From the NCBI RefSeq assembly GCF_015220045.1, contig NZ_JADBGB010000002.1, forward strand, positions 62,001 through 126,000: 64,000 bases of DNA, written 5' to 3'. Of the stretch, positions 54,509 through 62,813 are shown piece after piece (position 1 is the first letter of the stretch; every line of letters starts with the position of its first letter). This DNA comes from Marivivens aquimaris (GTDB lineage: Bacteria; Pseudomonadota; Alphaproteobacteria; Rhodobacterales; Rhodobacteraceae). Below the pieces are notes generated by a model. The model worked only from the letters and a program-made list of their open reading frames with translations, made no database searches and had not been told where the DNA came from. A program made the translations under genes and the position numbers.

Positions 54509-55264
54509 TTAGTGGATCAGCGAGCCGCCGTTCACATCGACTTCGGAGCCGGTGCAGTAGGCCGAAAGGTCGGACGCAAGGAACAGGGCGCAGCCTGCAA
54601 CGTCATCGGCAGTACCGGCGCGGCCCATCGGGATGCCTTCCAGAACCATCGCACGCATCTCGTCGGTCAGCTTGCCTGCGGTGATGTCTGTCGCGATGAA
54701 GCCAGGGCAGATCGCATTGAAGCGCACGTTATCGGGCGCACATTCGCGGGCCATGGCTTTGGTCAGGCCGAGGATACCGGCCTTGGCTGCCGAGTAGTGC
54801 GGGCCGCCGAAGATTCCGCCACCGCGCTGCGCCGAAACCGACGACAGGTTCACGACCGAACCGGATTTGCGCGAACGGAAGTGCGGGATCAGCGCCTGAC
54901 TCATGTAGAGAGTGCCGCGCAGGTTCACATCGAGAACCGCGTCATAGTTTTCCGGCTGGATATCCATGATCTTGAGCGGCTGGGTGATGCCAGCGTTGTT
55001 CACGAGGATATCGACAGCGCCCCACTTGGCGACCAGCTCGTCGGCCACAGCCTGACATTCAGCTTTATCGGTGACGTTGCACGCCAGACCAACGTGGCCC
55101 GACCCCGGCAGGTCGTCGGCAGCGGCCTGCGCCTGCTCGGCGTTCAGGTCCAGAATAGCGACAGTCGCGCCGTGCTCTGCAAAGAGCTTTGCGGTCGCTT
55201 TGCCCAGACCACGCGGGGAAGCCCCGCCAGTGACGATGGCATATTTACCGTCAAGAAGTCCCAT
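54509..55264 (-). CDS. SDR-family NAD(P)-dependent dehydrogenase
   Basis: Classical short-chain dehydrogenase, 251 aa. It shows the cofactor motif VTGGASPRGLG, NNAG, the catalytic serine region NLSSVSAQRG and YSAAK. In this operon it is likely to oxidise an imported polyol or sugar, or reduce a keto intermediate. It lies between the transketolase genes and the TRAP genes. FabG-like enzymes share these motifs, but context argues against fatty-acid synthesis. Confidence 0.88.
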   Translation of the reverse strand: MGLLDGKYAIVTGGASPRGLGKATAKLFAEHGATVAILDLNAEQAQAAADDLPGSGHVGLACNVTDKAECQAVADELVAKWGAVDILVNNAGITQPLKIMDIQPENYDAVLDVNLRGTLYMSQALIPHFRSRKSGSVVNLSSVSAQRGGGIFGGPHYSAAKAGILGLTKAMARECAPDNVRFNAICPGFIATDITAGKLTDEMRAMVLEGIPMGRAGTADDVAGCALFLASDLSAYCTGSEVDVNGGSLIH

Positions 55265-55292
55265 TGTTTTCCCTTTCGTAAGTGCGTCAGGC

Positions 55293-56321
55293 TCAGAGCC
55301 AGCCGCGGATCTGTTCGGCGACCTTCGCGGTGCTCAGGCCGTACATGTCGTGCAAGGTCGGCAGTGCGCCGGCCTCGAGAAACTGATCGGGGAGGCCGAT
55401 CTGCCGGAACGTCGGTGTGACGCCAGCAGTCAGGAGAGAGGTAGCAACAGCCTCGCCCAACCCGCCGATCACCGTGTGGTTTTCGGCAGTCACCAAGAGC
55501 CGCCCTTTGCGGGCCTCGGTAATGATTGTTTCGGTATCCAGCGGCTTGATCGTCGGGCAGTGCAGCACCGCCACGTCGATCCCGTCCTTCGCCAGCAGTT
55601 CGGCGGCGTCGAGCGCGCGCATCGTCATGATGCCGGAAGTGACGACCAGCACGTCGCCGCCTTCGCGGATCATCTGCGCCTTGCCCAGTTTGAACTGGTA
55701 GTCAGGCTTGTAGCGGGTCAGTACCGAAGGCACCTTGCCGCGCAACAGACGGGCGTAGACCGGCCCGTTGTGGTCGACCATCGCGGGCACCATCTGCGCC
55801 ACGTCCGTCGCATCCGCCGGATCAATGATCGTCATGTTCGGCAGACCGCGGAAGATCGCGAGATCCTCGGTCGCTTGGTGGCTAGGGCCGTAGCCTGTGG
55901 TGAGGCCCGGCAGGCCGCAGACGATTTTGACGGGGAGGTTTTCCTCGGCAATCGCCATGCAGATAAAGTCGTAAGCGCGGCGCGACGCGAAGACGGCGTA
56001 GGTCGTGGCGAAAGGCACATAGCCTTCGTGCGCCATGCCCGCCGCGGCCGAGAACAACAGCTGCTCCGCCATACCCATTTGGTAGAACCGGTCGGGGTTG
56101 GCCTGCGCAAAGATGTGCAGGTCGGTGTATTTCGCGAGGTCAGCCGACAGGCCAACAATGCGGTCGTCCTTCGCAGCAACTTCGTTCAACGCTTGACCGA
56201 ACGGAGCCGCAACGGTGTCATACCCTTCGGCGGCCAGCGACGCGATCATCGCGCTCGTTGCGACCTTGGTTTGCGGAGCCTGACGCGGCTCGTATTTGCG
56301 GGCGCGTGCGTTGGCGGTCAT
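55293..56321 (-). CDS. Transketolase, C-terminal half (split enzyme)
   Basis: 342 aa, corresponding to the pyrimidine-binding and C-terminal domains of transketolase. RFYQMGMAEQLLFSAAAGMAHEG carries the conserved glutamate that activates thiamine diphosphate, and GPSHQATEDLAIFRG follows. The start overlaps the N-terminal half gene by 4 bases. With its partner it forms a two-subunit transketolase that moves a C2 unit between sugar phosphates, or between an unusual ketose phosphate and an aldose phosphate. Confidence 0.9.
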   Translation of the reverse strand: MTANARARKYEPRQAPQTKVATSAMIASLAAEGYDTVAAPFGQALNEVAAKDDRIVGLSADLAKYTDLHIFAQANPDRFYQMGMAEQLLFSAAAGMAHEGYVPFATTYAVFASRRAYDFICMAIAEENLPVKIVCGLPGLTTGYGPSHQATEDLAIFRGLPNMTIIDPADATDVAQMVPAMVDHNGPVYARLLRGKVPSVLTRYKPDYQFKLGKAQMIREGGDVLVVTSGIMTMRALDAAELLAKDGIDVAVLHCPTIKPLDTETIITEARKGRLLVTAENHTVIGGLGEAVATSLLTAGVTPTFRQIGLPDQFLEAGALPTLHDMYGLSTAKVAEQIRGWL

Positions 56322-57169
56322 GCGGGAGCTCCTTCATCCAGAATGGCCAGAGCCTTGTCCCACTCATCCGCTTCGACGCGGACAAAGTGGGTGATTTCAC
56401 GGGCTTCGAGGAACGGCACGCCTTTGCACATCGTGGTGTTGCAGATGATGACGCGCGGCTGGGTGCCTTCATGATTGCGGGCCGCATCGAAGGCCGCCAC
56501 AAGAGCGTCCATGTCGTTGCCGTCGACCTCTTGGGCGAACCAGCCGAACGCGCTCCATTTGGGCGCTTCGGCACCAACGGCCAGTGCGTCACGGGTCGGG
56601 CCGTCGGCCTGCTGGTTGTTGAAATCGACGATGCAGATCAGGTTATCCAGCTTCCATTGGGTCGCCGACATAACGGCCTCCCACGTCGAACCCTCGCCCA
56701 GCTCACCGTCGGACATCAGGTTATAGACGAACTGGTCGCCGCCCTTGCGTTTCAGACCGAGCGCCATGCCGACAGCAATGCCGAGGCCATGACCGAGCGA
56801 TCCGCCCGTGATCTCCATTCCCGGAGTGTAAGACGCCATGCCGGACATCGGCATCCGGCTGTCATCCATGCCGTAAGTGTCGATCTCGTCTTCGGGCAGA
56901 ACGCCCGCCTCGATCAGCGCTGCATAGAGCGCGATCGCGTAGTGACCGATGGACAGAAGGAAACGGTCGCGGCCTTCCCATTCGGGGTTTTCAGGACGCA
57001 GGTTCAGCGCATGGAAGTACGAAACCGCCAGCACATCGGCCACGCCGAGCGCCTGCCCGACATATCCCTGTCCTTGGACTTGGCCCATCTGCACGGCTTT
57101 GCGCCGGATACCCCAAGCGCGTCGCTCCAGTGACACATTGGCCAGCTGTTTCGCTGTTTCGATTGTCAT
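56318..57169 (-). CDS. Transketolase, N-terminal half (split enzyme)
   Basis: 283 aa, the thiamine-diphosphate-binding half. GHYAIALYAALIEAG, TGGSLGHGLGIAVGMALG, and the ThDP motif MSDGELGEGSTWEAVMSA ending in FNNQQ are visible. A GGAGGA ribosome site fixes the ATG at 57169. First gene of the minus-strand operon. Known split transketolases with dedicated substrates include apulose-4-phosphate transketolase; general pentose-phosphate transketolase is normally a single chain. Confidence 0.9.
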   Translation of the reverse strand: MTIETAKQLANVSLERRAWGIRRKAVQMGQVQGQGYVGQALGVADVLAVSYFHALNLRPENPEWEGRDRFLLSIGHYAIALYAALIEAGVLPEDEIDTYGMDDSRMPMSGMASYTPGMEITGGSLGHGLGIAVGMALGLKRKGGDQFVYNLMSDGELGEGSTWEAVMSATQWKLDNLICIVDFNNQQADGPTRDALAVGAEAPKWSAFGWFAQEVDGNDMDALVAAFDAARNHEGTQPRVIICNTTMCKGVPFLEAREITHFVRVEADEWDKALAILDEGAPA

Positions 57170-57181
57170 ATTTCCTCCCAT

Positions 57182-57201
57182 CGCGGCGGTAGTCTGCCGC
57201 G
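57182..57201 (-). other. Leader hairpin of the transketolase operon
   Basis: CGCGGC (57182-57187) and GCCGCG (57196-57201) around eight bases, just upstream of the first ribosome site. The divergent gap (216 bases) also holds CCGGCCGG twice and a strong GGAGG site before the TIM-barrel gene. No clear palindromic operator was found. Confidence 0.4.
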
Positions 57202-57385
57202 GTTGAAGGAGAACATGGCCTGCAACCGGCCGGAAAAACAATCAACCTATCTTAAATAGCTGTGAAGTATTTCTAAACTAGAACGCACGTGGTTTTCGTT
57301 GGCCGCCCAGAGGTTTTTGTCTACGCCTACAGGTCAACTGCGCCGGAGCGCCCCTCGCATCCGGCCGGAGGAGACGGAGGACATC

Positions 57386-58204
57386 ATGAAACTCGGGCTA
57401 GGCAGCTATGCTTACCGTTGGTCTATCGGCATCAAGGATCAGGTTCCGGCCAAGCCGCTAAACGCGTTCGATCTGCTGGATCGCGCATCCGATCTGGGGC
57501 TGGAGGTCGTGCAATACGCCGACAACATGCCGCTGGACCGCTACAGCGAAGCCGACCACCACAAGATCTATGAAATCGCGCAGGAAAAAGGTCTCGCGCT
57601 CGAACTTGGCACCCAGTGTTTCGATGCCGATCAGGTCGATGAATACGTGGAAATCGGCAAGCGCCTTCACGCGAAAATCCTGCGGGTCGCTCTGGACGAA
57701 GCCGACGGACATATCCCCGTTGCCGAACTGGCCGAACAGCTCCGCCCTCGTGTTGATCGTGCCCGTGCAGCCGGTATGAAGATCGCGATCGAGAACCACT
57801 TCAACTACCCTTCCCCCCGCATGGTCGAGCTGCTGGACGCGGTGAACGATGACCATCTGGGCGTTTGTCTGGACGTTGCGAACTCGATCTGTGCCAACGA
57901 ATGGCCGGAAGAGACCATCGCGATGCTTGCGCCCTATGCGATTAACCTGCACCTCAAAGACTACGAGATCACCCCCGATCCCTACGGCGTCGGGTTCCGC
58001 ATCCACGGCGTTCCGCTCGGCCAAGGGCGCGCGCCGATCGAGTGGACACTTGACCAGCTCAAGCATTGCCCGTCCGATATGAGCGTGATCCTCGAACACT
58101 GGCTGATGATTGATGACGCCGGTCTGGACGCGGCGATCTCCAAAGAGCAACCGTGGATCGAACAGACGGTCGCTGCGGCCAAAAAATTTACCGAAGGACG
58201 TTAA
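57386..58204 (+). CDS. Sugar isomerase/epimerase-like TIM-barrel protein
   Basis: Xylose-isomerase-like/AP-endonuclease-2 fold, 272 aa. Metal-site candidates are E in KIAIENHFNY, D in CLDVANS, H in INLHLKDY, and E in VILEHW. Relatives include hydroxypyruvate isomerase, tagatose/allulose epimerases, D-apiose isomerase-like proteins and 3-oxo-isoapionate decarboxylase. The gene is preceded by GGAGG and followed 2 bases later by a ketose-kinase gene, so it probably makes the kinase substrate. Exact reaction not assigned. Confidence 0.75.
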   Translation: MKLGLGSYAYRWSIGIKDQVPAKPLNAFDLLDRASDLGLEVVQYADNMPLDRYSEADHHKIYEIAQEKGLALELGTQCFDADQVDEYVEIGKRLHAKILRVALDEADGHIPVAELAEQLRPRVDRARAAGMKIAIENHFNYPSPRMVELLDAVNDDHLGVCLDVANSICANEWPEETIAMLAPYAINLHLKDYEITPDPYGVGFRIHGVPLGQGRAPIEWTLDQLKHCPSDMSVILEHWLMIDDAGLDAAISKEQPWIEQTVAAAKKFTEGR

Positions 58205-58205
58205 G

Positions 58206-59942
58206 ATGACCGACGACATTCGCACCAAGAAACTCATCAACGCCCCCGAAGACATCATCTCCCACGCACTTGCAGGCATGATCTCGGCCCACCCCGACAT
58301 GCTGATGATCGAAGGCGCGACCGGACGCGCTGTCGTGGCCAAGGACGGCCCGCGCGACGGTAAGGTCGGCATCGTCATTGGCGGCGGCTCTGGTCACGAG
58401 CCCGCATTCGCCGGTTACGTCGGTCGCGGCCTCGCAGACGCTGCGGCAGTCGGCAACGTATTCGCCTCCCCTTCGCCCGAACAGATCATGGACGCTGCCC
58501 GCGCTGCGGATGGCGGTGCTGGTGTCATGTTCCTCTATGGCAACTACACCGGTGACGTTCTGAACTTCGACATGGCCGCTGAAGAATGCGAAGGCATGGG
58601 CATCCCTGCCCGCTCGGTCGCAGTGACCGACGACGTTGCCTCCGCACCTGCTGACCGCATTGGCGAGCGTCGCGGGATTGCTGGCGACTTCTTTGTCTTC
58701 AAAATCGCAGGTGCCGCTGCTGAACAGGGACGCGATCTGGACGCCTGCTTGGCTGCGGCTCGGAAAGCCAATGACAACTGCCGTTCCATGGGCGTTGCGC
58801 TGACCGCCTGCTCGATGCCGCAAACCGGCAAACCGAATTTCCACATCGGTCACGACGAGATGGAAATCGGCATGGGTGTTCATGGCGAACCCGGTATGCG
58901 CCGCGGCAAGCTGGAAACGGCAGATGAAGTCACGGACGAACTGGTCGAAAAAATTCTGAACGACATGCCGCTTGGCCAAGGCGATGAAGTCGCCGTGCTC
59001 GTCAACGGCCTCGGCGCGACCGGTCAACTTGAGCTTTACATCATCCACCGCCGCGTTGCGCAGATCCTCGACGAGCGCGGCGTCAAAATCCATCACTCGT
59101 GGGTCGGCGAATACTGCACCTCGCTCGAAATGGCGGGTGCTTCGGTGACGTTCCTCAAGCTGGACGACGACCTGAAGGGCCTGCTGGACACTCCGTGCCG
59201 CACCCCTGCCCTGACCGTCGCGGGCCAACTCGCACCTGCTGGCAAGCGCACGAAACGCGACCACAGCGCAGGCGCCGCAAGCAATGCCATCGACCTCTCC
59301 ACCCTCGCGGTGGACGGCGAGGTCACGCCCGCGATCTTCAAGACCATGATGCTGAGCGTCGCTGATGCGATCCGCGAAAACCGCGATTGGCTGTCGGAGC
59401 TCGACGGCGTCATCGGTGACGGCGACCACGGCATCACCATGGATATCGGCTGGACCGCCGTCCGTGGCGAGATCGAAGGCAAGGATTTCCAGACAATCTC
59501 GGAGCTGTCCGAGACAATGGCGAAGTCTTTCCTCGACGCCGTTGGCGCATCCTCTGGCCCGCTCTACGCCTCGGCCTTCCGCCGCGCCGGTCAATCGGTG
59601 TCGAGCCGCCTGAACCTTGACGCTGGCGCGCTGGTCGACTGGATCGAAGGCATCTGCGTCGGCATCCAGTCACGCGGCGGCGCTCAGGTCGGGGACAAAA
59701 CCATGATAGACGCTTGGGTTCCCGCCGTCGCCAAGGCCAAGGAAGCGCTGCAATCCGGCGCCGACCTGAACGGATGCCTCGACGCTGCCATCGCGGGTGC
59801 CACCAGCGGGCGCGACTTCACCGCAACCATCGAAAGCCGCCGTGGCCGCTCCGCCAAGCTCGGCGACCGCTCGATCGGTCACGTCGACCCCGGCGCGGCG
59901 TCGGCTGTGGTCATCCTGACCGCGATGAAATCGGGCATCTAA
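58206..59942 (+). CDS. Dihydroxyacetone-kinase-type ketose kinase (DhaK-DhaL fusion)
   Basis: ATP-dependent kinase, 578 aa. The DhaK part (1 to about 330) has IGGGSGHEP and the substrate-binding histidine H226 in MGVHGEPGMRR. The DhaL part (about 365-578) has the ATP/Mg site DGVIGDGDHG. This single-chain ATP-using form also includes erythrulose and other short-ketose kinases. It is translationally linked to the TIM-barrel gene. The substrate may be dihydroxyacetone, a tetrulose or a branched ketose. A strong hairpin follows the stop. Confidence 0.88.
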   Translation: MTDDIRTKKLINAPEDIISHALAGMISAHPDMLMIEGATGRAVVAKDGPRDGKVGIVIGGGSGHEPAFAGYVGRGLADAAAVGNVFASPSPEQIMDAARAADGGAGVMFLYGNYTGDVLNFDMAAEECEGMGIPARSVAVTDDVASAPADRIGERRGIAGDFFVFKIAGAAAEQGRDLDACLAAARKANDNCRSMGVALTACSMPQTGKPNFHIGHDEMEIGMGVHGEPGMRRGKLETADEVTDELVEKILNDMPLGQGDEVAVLVNGLGATGQLELYIIHRRVAQILDERGVKIHHSWVGEYCTSLEMAGASVTFLKLDDDLKGLLDTPCRTPALTVAGQLAPAGKRTKRDHSAGAASNAIDLSTLAVDGEVTPAIFKTMMLSVADAIRENRDWLSELDGVIGDGDHGITMDIGWTAVRGEIEGKDFQTISELSETMAKSFLDAVGASSGPLYASAFRRAGQSVSSRLNLDAGALVDWIEGICVGIQSRGGAQVGDKTMIDAWVPAVAKAKEALQSGADLNGCLDAAIAGATSGRDFTATIESRRGRSAKLGDRSIGHVDPGAASAVVILTAMKSGI

Positions 59943-59950
59943 GCCTTGCT

Positions 59951-59975
59951 GGCGCGCGGAATGATCCCGCGCGCC
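59951..59975 (+). terminator. Hairpin after the ketose-kinase gene
   Basis: Perfect 9-base arms GGCGCGCGG / CCGCGCGCC around seven bases, 8 bases after the stop, without a T-run. Likely a partial terminator before the separately promoted reductase-TetR unit. Confidence 0.55.
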
Positions 59976-60057
59976 ATGCCACCAAACACAAACGTCGGAC
60001 ATATTATGTGCTAACCGCACATTTATTTCCGCCGACCCCTTGCGAGATTTTTTACGA

Positions 60058-60074
60058 ATTACATATTTTGTAAT
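60058..60074. promoter_or_regulatory. TetR operator candidate upstream of AKR-TetR unit
   Basis: ATTACA-TATTT-TGTAAT, a perfect 6-base inverted repeat with a 5-base spacer, flanked by CGA/TCG. It lies 29 bases before the reductase start. Its TACA-N5-TGTA core matches the palindrome at 23925-23939 next to a similar TetR gene. The surrounding stretch is unusually AT-rich, as in a promoter. Confidence 0.55.
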
Positions 60075-60102
60075 ATCGAACTCCTCTGCAAGGACATTCC
60101 AG

Positions 60103-60975
60103 ATGAAAGACATTGAAACCGCAGGCACTTGGCTGCTCGGCGACAAACGCGTCAACCGCATGGGCTACGGCGCTATGCAGCTGGCGGGTAAGGGCGCTTT
60201 CGGCGAACCACGCGACCGCGACGGCGCGATTGCCGTGCTGCGTGAAGCCATGGAACTCGGCATCAACCACATCGACACCAGCGATTTCTACGGCCCGCAC
60301 GTCACTAACCACATCATCCGCGAGGCGCTGCACCCCTACGCGGACGATCTCACAATCGTGACCAAGATCGGCGCCCGCCGCGACGCCGAAGGCAACTGGC
60401 TGCCCGCGCAATCCAACGACGAACTGACCGCGGCTGTCGAAGACAACCTGCGCAACCTCGGCCTTGATGTGATCGACGTGGTGAACATGCGCTTCATGGG
60501 CGGCGGCGCGGGTCATGGCCCCAGCGAAGAACCGATCGCACGCCAGATGGAGCAGATGGTCAAACTGCAAGAGCGCGGCCTTATCAAGCATATCGGCATC
60601 AGCAACGTCACCCACGCCCAGACCCGCGTGGCGCGCGAAATGGCGGATATCGTGTGCGTGCAGAACCTCTACAACCTCGCCAATCGCGGCGATGACGAGA
60701 TGATCGACGAACTGGCAAAGGCCGGAATCGCCTACGTGCCGTTCTTCCCGCTGGGTGGTTTCTCTCCGCTGCAATCGGACGAACTGGCCGCTGTGGCCAA
60801 GGACGTGGATGCCTCCCCGCTGCAAGTCGCGCTGGCGTGGCTGCTGCGCCGCTCGCCCAATATCCTGCTGATCCCCGGCACCTCGTCGGTCGATCACCTG
60901 CGCGAAAACGTGGAGGCGGCAACGCTGAAACTGGACGACGACGCGATGGCTGCTCTGGACAAGATCGGCAAGTAA
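60103..60975 (+). CDS. Aldo/keto reductase (YdbC-like subfamily)
   Basis: NADPH-dependent reductase, 290 aa. Catalytic D and Y are in NHIDTSDFYGPH and K in IVTKIGARRD. The usual histidine position reads VVNMRFMGG, so the fourth catalytic residue seems replaced, which is seen in some AKR subfamilies. It starts after a TetR-type palindrome and is followed by a TetR gene on the same strand, so it is probably the regulator's main target. It may act on carbonyl intermediates of the neighbouring sugar cluster. Confidence 0.82.
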   Translation: MKDIETAGTWLLGDKRVNRMGYGAMQLAGKGAFGEPRDRDGAIAVLREAMELGINHIDTSDFYGPHVTNHIIREALHPYADDLTIVTKIGARRDAEGNWLPAQSNDELTAAVEDNLRNLGLDVIDVVNMRFMGGGAGHGPSEEPIARQMEQMVKLQERGLIKHIGISNVTHAQTRVAREMADIVCVQNLYNLANRGDDEMIDELAKAGIAYVPFFPLGGFSPLQSDELAAVAKDVDASPLQVALAWLLRRSPNILLIPGTSSVDHLRENVEAATLKLDDDAMAALDKIGK

Positions 60976-60984
60976 AACACCTTC

Positions 60985-61003
60985 GGGCCGCCCCGCGCGG
61001 CCC
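60985..61003 (+). other. Hairpin between AKR and TetR genes
   Basis: GGGCCGC (60985-60991) and GCGGCCC (60997-61003) around five bases. No T-run follows, so read-through into the TetR gene is possible. Confidence 0.45.
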
Positions 61004-61059
61004 GTTGTCTCCCCTCGGCAATAGGGTTAGGTTTCCGCACCAACCGACAGGGACGATCG

Positions 61060-61650
61060 ATGCCAAGAACCGGCCTCAGCCAGGAAGAACTCCGCGAACG
61101 CGCTTTGGAAGTGACGCTGGCGCAGCTTCGTAAGGTCGGCTCGGAAAAGCTGCGGCTGGTGGACGTGGCCAAGGCGATGGACGTCAAACACACCTCGCTC
61201 TATCCGCATTTCGCCAACAAGGCTGCGCTGGTCGATGCGGTCACCGCGAAATGGCTGCTGGAAAGCGAAGAGGCATTGGCCAAGGTCTGCGCGCTGGACC
61301 TGCCCGCCCGCGAAAGGGTCGAGCAGTGGTTCATGACCCGCTACACGATGAACCGCGACCGTGCGCTCAATGATGCGGAGGTGTTCCACGCGTACAATCT
61401 GGCGAGCGACGCAAAACAGCCCGCCGTTGTCCATCACCTCGCCGCGCTGCGCCAGCAGATGGCAGACTTGATGCATGAGCTTGGCTATGAGGGCGACACC
61501 GCGATGGAGCGGGCGCGGCTGATCCTCCGTGCGATGGTGTTTTTCATCCACCCCGCCATGATTGCCGGCCATGCAGAGGAGGACCATTCGGCCCACCTCC
61601 GCGAAACGCTCGACTGTCTTCTGAACGGGATGAAGGTCAGGGACTTCTGA
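61060..61650 (+). CDS. TetR-family regulator
   Basis: 196 aa. DNA-binding region (about 12-60) with KVGSEKLRLVDVAKAMDVKHTSLYPHF, strongly similar to the TetR protein at 23305-23886. It sits downstream of the aldo/keto reductase, and the palindrome at 60058-60074 is its likely site, giving autoregulation of the two-gene unit. Its TGA directly abuts the convergent methyltransferase stop. Confidence 0.87.
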   Translation: MPRTGLSQEELRERALEVTLAQLRKVGSEKLRLVDVAKAMDVKHTSLYPHFANKAALVDAVTAKWLLESEEALAKVCALDLPARERVEQWFMTRYTMNRDRALNDAEVFHAYNLASDAKQPAVVHHLAALRQQMADLMHELGYEGDTAMERARLILRAMVFFIHPAMIAGHAEEDHSAHLRETLDCLLNGMKVRDF

Positions 61651-62280
61651 TCACTTCCGGCGCAGGTGGATCACCGTATCCTCCAGCTGCGCATGCTCAC
61701 CCTCGGGCGATTTCGCAGGGCGCGTGGCGATCCCGACCTGCACGAATTCCCAATCGTCTTCAGTGGCTTGCAGATCGGTCAGTTCGCTTTCAATCGTGGG
61801 GAAGCTTTTGGCGCGTTCCTTCATCTCCTCGCTCGCCCAAGGCGGGGCGGAGGCATGGGCGACGATCAGCAGCGTGCCGCCCTTGGCGACAAGCTTCGAA
61901 ACCTTGTTCAAAATCTCACCACGTGGAAAGTCGAACGAGGACTGGAAAAACAGCGCCGTCACCAGATCGAAGGGGCCTTCGGGCTGGCGCTCTGTCAGGT
62001 CCATCGCCTCGAACGTTGCGGTGCCCTTGAGTTCCAGCGTTTCCGCCCTCCCCCTTGCCCGCTCGCACGCCGTTTCCGAGATATCGACACCCACCGCGTC
62101 CCAGCCCTGCTCTGCCAGCCAGATCACGTCGTCACCGTTCGACGACCCGAGGTCCAGCGCCCGCCCCGGTGCCATATCGGTCGTCACCCGCACAAGGATG
62201 CCGCTTGGCGTGCCCGAGGATGTGGTGCGCTTGGTCTGGTAGAACTCTTCCCAGTAAGCCTTCGGATCTTCCGTGGTCAT
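61651..62280 (-). CDS. Class I SAM-dependent methyltransferase
   Basis: 209 aa. The SAM-binding strand reads ALDLGSSNGDDVIWLA, followed by AVGVDIS and FDLVTALFF. The sequence begins YWEEFYQTK, like small-molecule methyltransferases of the TehB/thiopurine type. AAGGAG 6 bases before the ATG at 62280 fixes the start. It diverges from an Rrf2-family regulator, suggesting stress- or toxicant-induced expression. The substrate is unknown. Confidence 0.82.
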   Translation of the reverse strand: MTTEDPKAYWEEFYQTKRTTSSGTPSGILVRVTTDMAPGRALDLGSSNGDDVIWLAEQGWDAVGVDISETACERARGRAETLELKGTATFEAMDLTERQPEGPFDLVTALFFQSSFDFPRGEILNKVSKLVAKGGTLLIVAHASAPPWASEEMKERAKSFPTIESELTDLQATEDDWEFVQVGIATRPAKSPEGEHAQLEDTVIHLRRK

Positions 62281-62305
62281 GCGACTCTCCTTCATTAGTA
62301 TCATC

Positions 62306-62314
62306 GTAAGTTAC
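62306..62314. promoter_or_regulatory. Palindrome between methyltransferase and Rrf2 genes
   Basis: GTAA-G-TTAC, a 9-base perfect palindrome in the 86-base divergent gap. GTAAC recurs at 62342-62346. Candidate Rrf2 site, based on position only. Confidence 0.35.
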
Positions 62315-62366
62315 TTGATTGCGCACCAGTGTCAACATCATGTAACGTAGAAAGTATCTTAACCCG

Positions 62367-62813
62367 ATGGAGCCGCCCTTGCGTCAGGACACCCGCCTAT
62401 CCCGCCTGCTGCACGTTCTACTGCACATGGCTCACAGCGATGCGCCGATGACGTCGCAGCAGATCGCGGACATGCTGGGCACGAACGCTGTTGTTGTCCG
62501 CCGCACGATGGCAGGGCTTCGCGATGGCGGATTGGTCGCGGCGGAGCGTGGTCACGGCGGCGGCTGGACGCTGATCAAAGACACGCAAGACATCACCCTG
62601 CGCGATATCTACGCCTGTATCGGAGAGCCGACGCTCTTCGCATTCAACCTGTCGAACCCCGCGCCGCAATGTCTGGTGGAGCAGTCGGTGAATACGACGA
62701 TTTCCGAAACGCTGGACGAGGCGACCGCGGCGCTACTAGCAAAGTTCGAAAGCATCCGCCTGTCCGACATCCAGACCGACGTGGATGCGCGGCGCAAAGC
62801 GGCGGGCTGTTAG
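62367..62813 (+). CDS. Rrf2-family regulator lacking a full cysteine triad
   Basis: 148 aa. Winged-helix N-terminus with MTSQQIADMLGTNAVVVRRTMAGLRDGGLV and the Rrf2 wing GHGGGWTL. Cysteines are C84, C102 and C148; the spacing does not match the three-cysteine iron-sulfur site of IscR/NsrR, so it probably senses through thiols or a ligand instead, as in YwnA-like members. Diverges from a methyltransferase and overlaps the TetR stop by 4 bases. Confidence 0.82.
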   Translation: MEPPLRQDTRLSRLLHVLLHMAHSDAPMTSQQIADMLGTNAVVVRRTMAGLRDGGLVAAERGHGGGWTLIKDTQDITLRDIYACIGEPTLFAFNLSNPAPQCLVEQSVNTTISETLDEATAALLAKFESIRLSDIQTDVDARRKAAGC

